From: OMOG01 sp041485845
Lineage (GTDB): Bacteria; Acidobacteriota; Terriglobia; Bryobacterales; Bryobacteraceae
Assembly (NCBI GenBank): GCA_041485845.1
Contig: JBGPKH010000443.1
Span: forward strand, 1-7,739
Direction of reading: 5' to 3'
DNA length: 7,739 nucleotides
Shown here in pieces: positions 5,448 to 7,739 of the stretch (position 1 is the stretch's first letter; each line of letters starts with the position of its first letter). Below the pieces are notes generated by a model. The model was not told where the DNA came from. It worked only from the letters and a program-made list of their open reading frames with translations, and did not search any database. A program made the translations under genes and the position numbers.

Positions 5448-5473
5448 GGAACTCCTCGATCTGCCTTCCCAAA
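5448..5473 (+). promoter_or_regulatory. Candidate ECF-type promoter GGAACT-n15-CCAAA
   Basis: GGAACT at 5448-5453 matches the GGAAC -35 element used by many ECF sigma factors, and CCAAA at 5469-5473 lies 15 bp further. It is 36 bp before the GTG of the sigma factor gene, so it could be the autoregulated promoter of the sigma/anti-sigma operon. The -10 of ECF promoters varies between groups, so this is tentative. Confidence 0.35.
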
Positions 5474-5490
5474 TTTCCCGAAGAATTTCC
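5472..5490. repeat. Direct repeat AATTTCC x2, 12 bp apart
   Basis: AATTTCC occurs at 5472-5478 and again at 5484-5490, just downstream of the candidate ECF promoter and before the sigma factor start. Two equal sites about one helical turn apart could be an operator, but the motif is short and could be chance. Confidence 0.25.
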
Positions 5491-5508
5491 GGCCCCAATC
5501 GTCATAGA

Positions 5509-6096
5509 GTGGTAGCGCATACGGAAATGGTGCTGGAAGGATCGGAGCGGGAACTCGTCGCCGCCTGTCAACGCGGAGAACGCGATGCCTTTCGCGCGCT
5601 GTTCGAGACCTACAAGGACCAGGTATACTCCATCGCCCTGCGCTTTTCCGGTGACCGGTCGGTTGCCATGGACATCGCCCAAGACACTTTTCTCAAGCTC
5701 TTCTCGTCGATCCGCGATTTTCGCGGCGACGCTCGCTTCGAAACCTGGATTTACCGCCTGGTAGTCAACAGTTGCCTCGACCACAAACGCCGATCCTGGC
5801 GGTTCATCCCCATCGCCGGCGAGCTTCTGGCGGTCTTGCAAGCCCCCGCCGACAGCCTCAACGAAGTGCTGCGGGGCGAGATGCGCCACCGCGTGCGCTC
5901 GGCGGTGGAGAGACTGACGCCGGATCTGCGCATGGCGATCGTCCTGCGATACACCGAGGGCCTGTCCTACGGCGAAATCGCCGAGGTGCTCGGCTGTTCG
6001 TCCGGAACCGTGGCTTCGCGGCTGAACCGCGCGCACAAGGCGCTGGAACGCCGCTTGTCGCACCTGGTCGAAAGGAAAGGAGGCGGACATGTCTGA
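5509..6096 (+). CDS. ECF-type RNA polymerase sigma factor, 195 aa
   Basis: This is a sigma-70 family factor of the extracytoplasmic-function type, redirecting RNA polymerase in response to a signal. It has only regions 2 and 4, as expected. Region 2 (about residues 26-95) includes DAFRALFETYKDQVYSIALR, the core-binding DIAQDTFLKLFSSI (55-68) and FETWIYRLVVNSCLDHKRR (77-95). Region 4 (about 127-183) has VERLTPDLRMAIVLRY and a helix-turn-helix LSYGEIAEVLGCSSGTVASR (152-171). The GTG at 5509 is the longest start but has no SD; ATG at 5527 (residue 7) also precedes region 2 and is equally possible. The 3' end overlaps the anti-sigma gene by 8 bp, so they are co-transcribed and coupled. Family assignment is firm; the ECF group and target genes are unknown. 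Confidence 0.93.
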   Translation: MVAHTEMVLEGSERELVAACQRGERDAFRALFETYKDQVYSIALRFSGDRSVAMDIAQDTFLKLFSSIRDFRGDARFETWIYRLVVNSCLDHKRRSWRFIPIAGELLAVLQAPADSLNEVLRGEMRHRVRSAVERLTPDLRMAIVLRYTEGLSYGEIAEVLGCSSGTVASRLNRAHKALERRLSHLVERKGGGHV

Positions 6097-6670
6097 GTGG
6101 CTGGAACTGGAGTTGGCCCATCGACTGGCGCCCGTGGCTGCGCCGGAGGACCTGTGGGCCAGGATTGAGAGCGGGAAGCAACCGCGCCCTGCGGCCGCGG
6201 CTCTGAAAGCGCGCGCTCCGCGATGGCCGATCGCCGCCGCCATACTGACGATCGGAGTCGCCGCCACCCTGTGGCTGGCCGCCCGCGGCCAGGAGCCCCC
6301 ACTCAATCTCGAGCAACTGGCGCTCGAGCAACTCCACGCTCCCGCACCTTTGGATCTGCGCTCCAGCGATCCCGCCGGGATCGGCGCCTGGATGCGTCAA
6401 CATACGGGCGTGGCGGTCACGCTGTCCGCGCGCAGCCCGGCCCGTCTGTCCGGGGTACGCATGATCCAGAGGCGCGGCCTGCGCATCGCCGCGGTCGACT
6501 ACACCATCGGCGGCGATGCCGCCACGCTTCTCGTCGCGCGCACCGGCCCGGCGGCCGATTCCTCACACGGACGCCTGTCGTGGAAATCGGGTGGGCTGTC
6601 CTATGCTCTCGCGTGCTCCAATCTGGAGCATCCGGAAGCCGCCTGCCTGCTCTGTCACGCGAGCCTGTAG
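6089..6670 (+). CDS. Putative membrane anti-sigma factor with C-terminal CxxCH, 193 aa
   Basis: Position and architecture indicate an anti-sigma factor for the ECF factor upstream. There is an 8-bp overlap with the sigma gene and a strong SD (AAGGAGG) 5 nt before the ATG. A short N-terminal cytoplasmic part (1-45: MSEWLELELAHRLAPVAAPE, then DLWARIESGK) could bind the sigma factor, one membrane helix follows (about 47-65, WPIAAAILTIGVAATLWLA), and then a periplasmic domain of about 125 residues. The usual zinc-binding HxxxCxxC of ZAS anti-sigma factors is absent. The periplasmic domain has GAWMRQHTGVAVTL (99-112) and AAVDYTIGGDAATLLVAR (134-151), probably beta-strands. All three cysteines lie in the last 18 residues: C176, C186 and C189, the last two in CLLCH (186-190), a CxxCH pattern as in c-type heme attachment or redox sites. 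No sequence family could be named with certainty. Confidence 0.75.
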   Translation: MSEWLELELAHRLAPVAAPEDLWARIESGKQPRPAAAALKARAPRWPIAAAILTIGVAATLWLAARGQEPPLNLEQLALEQLHAPAPLDLRSSDPAGIGAWMRQHTGVAVTLSARSPARLSGVRMIQRRGLRIAAVDYTIGGDAATLLVARTGPAADSSHGRLSWKSGGLSYALACSNLEHPEAACLLCHASL

Positions 6671-6744
6671 TACCCGAGCATGCAGCAACGCGGAACATGC
6701 TAGTTCATACGCGCCGGCGGTCCGGAAAGTTGCCGGAAGCGTCT

Positions 6745-7080
6745 TCAGACCTCCTTCAGCCGCAAGACGTGCGTGATCGCGGACGAGAGGCGGTCCCAGT
6801 TGGCGGACTCCTGCGCCATGGCCCGCCGGCCGGGACGCGTCAGGGAATAAAACTTGGCGCGGCGGTTATTCTCGGTGGGCTTCCATTCGGCGGTGATCCA
6901 ACCCTCCTGCTCCAGCTTGTGGAGGGCGGGATACAGCGAGCCTTCACTCACCTGTAACACGTCGCCCGAGATCTGTCTCAGGCGCAGGCTGATGGCCCAT
7001 CCGTGCAGGGGCTCCAGGGACAGAATCTTCAGCAGCAGGACGTCGAGCGTGCCCTGGACGAGATCGGTGGGTTTGCTCAT
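6745..7080 (-). CDS. PadR family transcriptional regulator, acidobacterial type, 111 aa
   Basis: This is a winged-helix PadR regulator (PF03551), normally a dimeric repressor. The start MSKPTDLVQGTLDVLLLKIL and HGWAISLRL at 26-34 are the family's first helices. The winged-helix core is LQVSEGSLYPALHKLEQEGW (42-61) with the wing ITAEWKPTENNRRAKFYSLT (62-81), and a C-terminal helix for dimerisation follows (83-108). Length and sequence fit the short acidobacterial PadR group (TIGR03433), which usually sits beside ADOP permease genes. No intact permease gene is seen in the window; the upstream neighbour is an M28 peptidase in the same orientation, 85 bp away. The ATG at 7080 has a GAGGTGA SD that touches a perfect palindrome, a candidate operator. 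The gene converges with the anti-sigma gene, 74 bp between stops; only a weak inverted repeat (AGCATG/CATGCT, 6677-6701) lies in that gap. Confidence 0.92.
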   Translation of the reverse strand: MSKPTDLVQGTLDVLLLKILSLEPLHGWAISLRLRQISGDVLQVSEGSLYPALHKLEQEGWITAEWKPTENNRRAKFYSLTRPGRRAMAQESANWDRLSSAITHVLRLKEV

Positions 7081-7087
7081 GTCTCAC

Positions 7088-7100
7088 CTCGGTTACCGAG
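7088..7100. promoter_or_regulatory. 13-bp perfect palindrome CTCGGTTACCGAG, candidate PadR operator
   Basis: Six-base arms flank one central base. It ends 7 bp before the PadR ATG, and its last GAG is the start of the SD (GAGGTGA) on the minus strand. A dimeric repressor bound here would cover the start of its own gene, and the RNA could also fold over the SD. Autoregulation is known for PadR proteins; this specific site is inferred. Confidence 0.45.
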
Positions 7101-7130
7101 AACCCATTCCTCCCGGTAAGCAAGGTGGCG

Positions 7131-7153
7131 GGGGCGGCCATCGTGCCCGCCCC
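7131..7153 (-). terminator. Hairpin after the M28 peptidase gene, no U tract
   Basis: On the minus strand GGGGCGG and CCGCCCC pair across a 9-nt loop, starting 12 nt beyond the peptidase stop. No T run follows, so complete termination is doubtful, and readthrough into PadR is possible. Confidence 0.3.
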
Positions 7154-7165
7154 AAAAGGCTCGAT

Positions 7166-7739
7166 CTAGTTTCCGCCGCGTCCGCCGCCACGGCCGCCGC
7201 GTCCGGCGGGCTGGGGTGCGGGCAGGTCTTTGCGCGGAAGCTTGTCGGGACGCGTGGCCGCGTTGTACACGAAGGCCGCTTCGATGATCGCCATCTGCTG
7301 CATGTCGGCGGGCTGGATGCGGTCGTACACGTCCATGTTGGAGTGGTGCGTGCGCGTGTTGTAGTCCATGGGATCCTGGACGAATTGGAATCCGGGGAGA
7401 CCGACCGCATCGTACGACAGGTGGTCGGTGCCGCCCGTGTCGCGGATCGTGATTACCCCGGGGGTGAGGTCCTTGAGCGCGGCGAACCACACCTCGAAGA
7501 TCGGCCGCATCATTTCGTTGCCCTGCAGATAGATGCCGCGGATCCTGCCGGTGCCGTTGTCGACATTGAAGTAGCCGGCCAGATTGTTGTGTTCGGTGGT
7601 GGGCTTCATCACCGTGGGGTCGGCGAAATGCTCCTTGACGTAGGCCCGCGAACCGAGCAGTCCTTCTTCCTCCCCGCCCCAAAGCGCCACGCGAACGGTG
7701 CGGTCCATCTTGAAGTTGAGGGTCTTGAGGATGCGCACC
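7166..7739 (-). CDS. M28 family metallopeptidase, C-terminal 190 residues (5' end outside window)
   Basis: This is the C-terminal part of a di-zinc M28 aminopeptidase/carboxypeptidase-like enzyme, typically secreted. The frame is open at the window edge, so start, signal peptide and first metal ligands are missing. Visible are VRVALWGGEEEGLLGSRAYV (15-34, counting from the edge) with the catalytic and metal-binding Glu pair, HNNLAGYFNVDNGTG (50-64) with a likely Asp ligand at 60, GGTDHLSYDAVGLPGFQFVQ (102-121) and YNTRTHHSNMDVYDRI (126-141) with the final His ligand. After the domain, the protein ends in a Pro- and Gly/Arg-rich tail (PAPQPAGRGGRGGGRGGN), seen in some acidobacterial secreted hydrolases and of unknown role. 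Substrate is unknown. It lies upstream of PadR in the same orientation. Confidence 0.9.
   Translation of the reverse strand, partial: VRILKTLNFKMDRTVRVALWGGEEEGLLGSRAYVKEHFADPTVMKPTTEHNNLAGYFNVDNGTGRIRGIYLQGNEMMRPIFEVWFAALKDLTPGVITIRDTGGTDHLSYDAVGLPGFQFVQDPMDYNTRTHHSNMDVYDRIQPADMQQMAIIEAAFVYNAATRPDKLPRKDLPAPQPAGRGGRGGGRGGN

Noticed and set aside
5365..6306. Long minus-strand open frame continuing upstream of the 57-codon gene
   Set aside because: It is antisense to the sigma and anti-sigma genes, of low-complexity composition, and only its last 57 codons have an SD and a sensible protein.
6671..6744. Inverted repeat AGCATG/CATGCT as a bidirectional terminator between anti-sigma and PadR genes
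   Set aside because: The arms are 6 bp with a 13-nt loop and no T run on either strand, too weak to annotate as a terminator.

Overview
The window is GC-rich, gene-dense bacterial DNA, most likely from an Acidobacteriota genome of the Solibacter/Bryobacter type. Three things suggest this: a short PadR regulator that closely fits the acidobacterial PadR family, a scrap of the FtsX-like permease family (ADOP) that normally accompanies such PadR genes, and a secreted M28 peptidase with an RGG-rich tail. No rRNA, tRNA, CRISPR array, phage gene or intact insertion sequence was seen.

Left part (1-1090): the end of a short-chain dehydrogenase/reductase (SDR) gene, followed by a diverged second copy of its last 20 codons and downstream bases. 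Next come an 85-bp fragment of a permease on the minus strand, a 61-residue single-pass membrane protein gene whose TATAAT box lies 9 nt before its ATG (probably leaderless), a 19-bp perfect palindrome, and the frameshifted N-terminus of a secreted protein on the minus strand. This stretch is largely a graveyard of gene remnants around one small live gene.

Middle part (1087-4772): a GYD-domain protein (minus) diverges from a secreted metallo-beta-lactamase-fold hydrolase. The hydrolase stop overlaps the start of a large polytopic membrane protein that resembles GT-C glycosyltransferases. A PAP2-family membrane phosphatase converges on that membrane protein from the other strand. Both converging genes end inside copies of the same 40-bp direct repeat. 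A membrane glycosyltransferase-like protein beside a PAP2 phosphatase would fit polyprenyl-phosphate-linked glycan metabolism, but this is inference from adjacency only.

Right part (4868-7739): two small unrecognised genes (82 and 57 codons) converge with 9 bp between their stops. An ECF-type sigma factor overlaps its likely membrane-bound anti-sigma factor by 8 bp; the anti-sigma factor ends in a C-x-x-C-H motif on its presumed periplasmic side. An M28 peptidase (5' end outside the window) is followed on the minus strand by the PadR gene, which has a 13-bp perfect palindrome touching its ribosome-binding site. The best candidates for new biology are the anti-sigma factor with its C-terminal CxxCH, the leaderless small membrane protein and the paired convergent tail repeats. 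No complete new multi-gene system can be claimed from the sequence alone.
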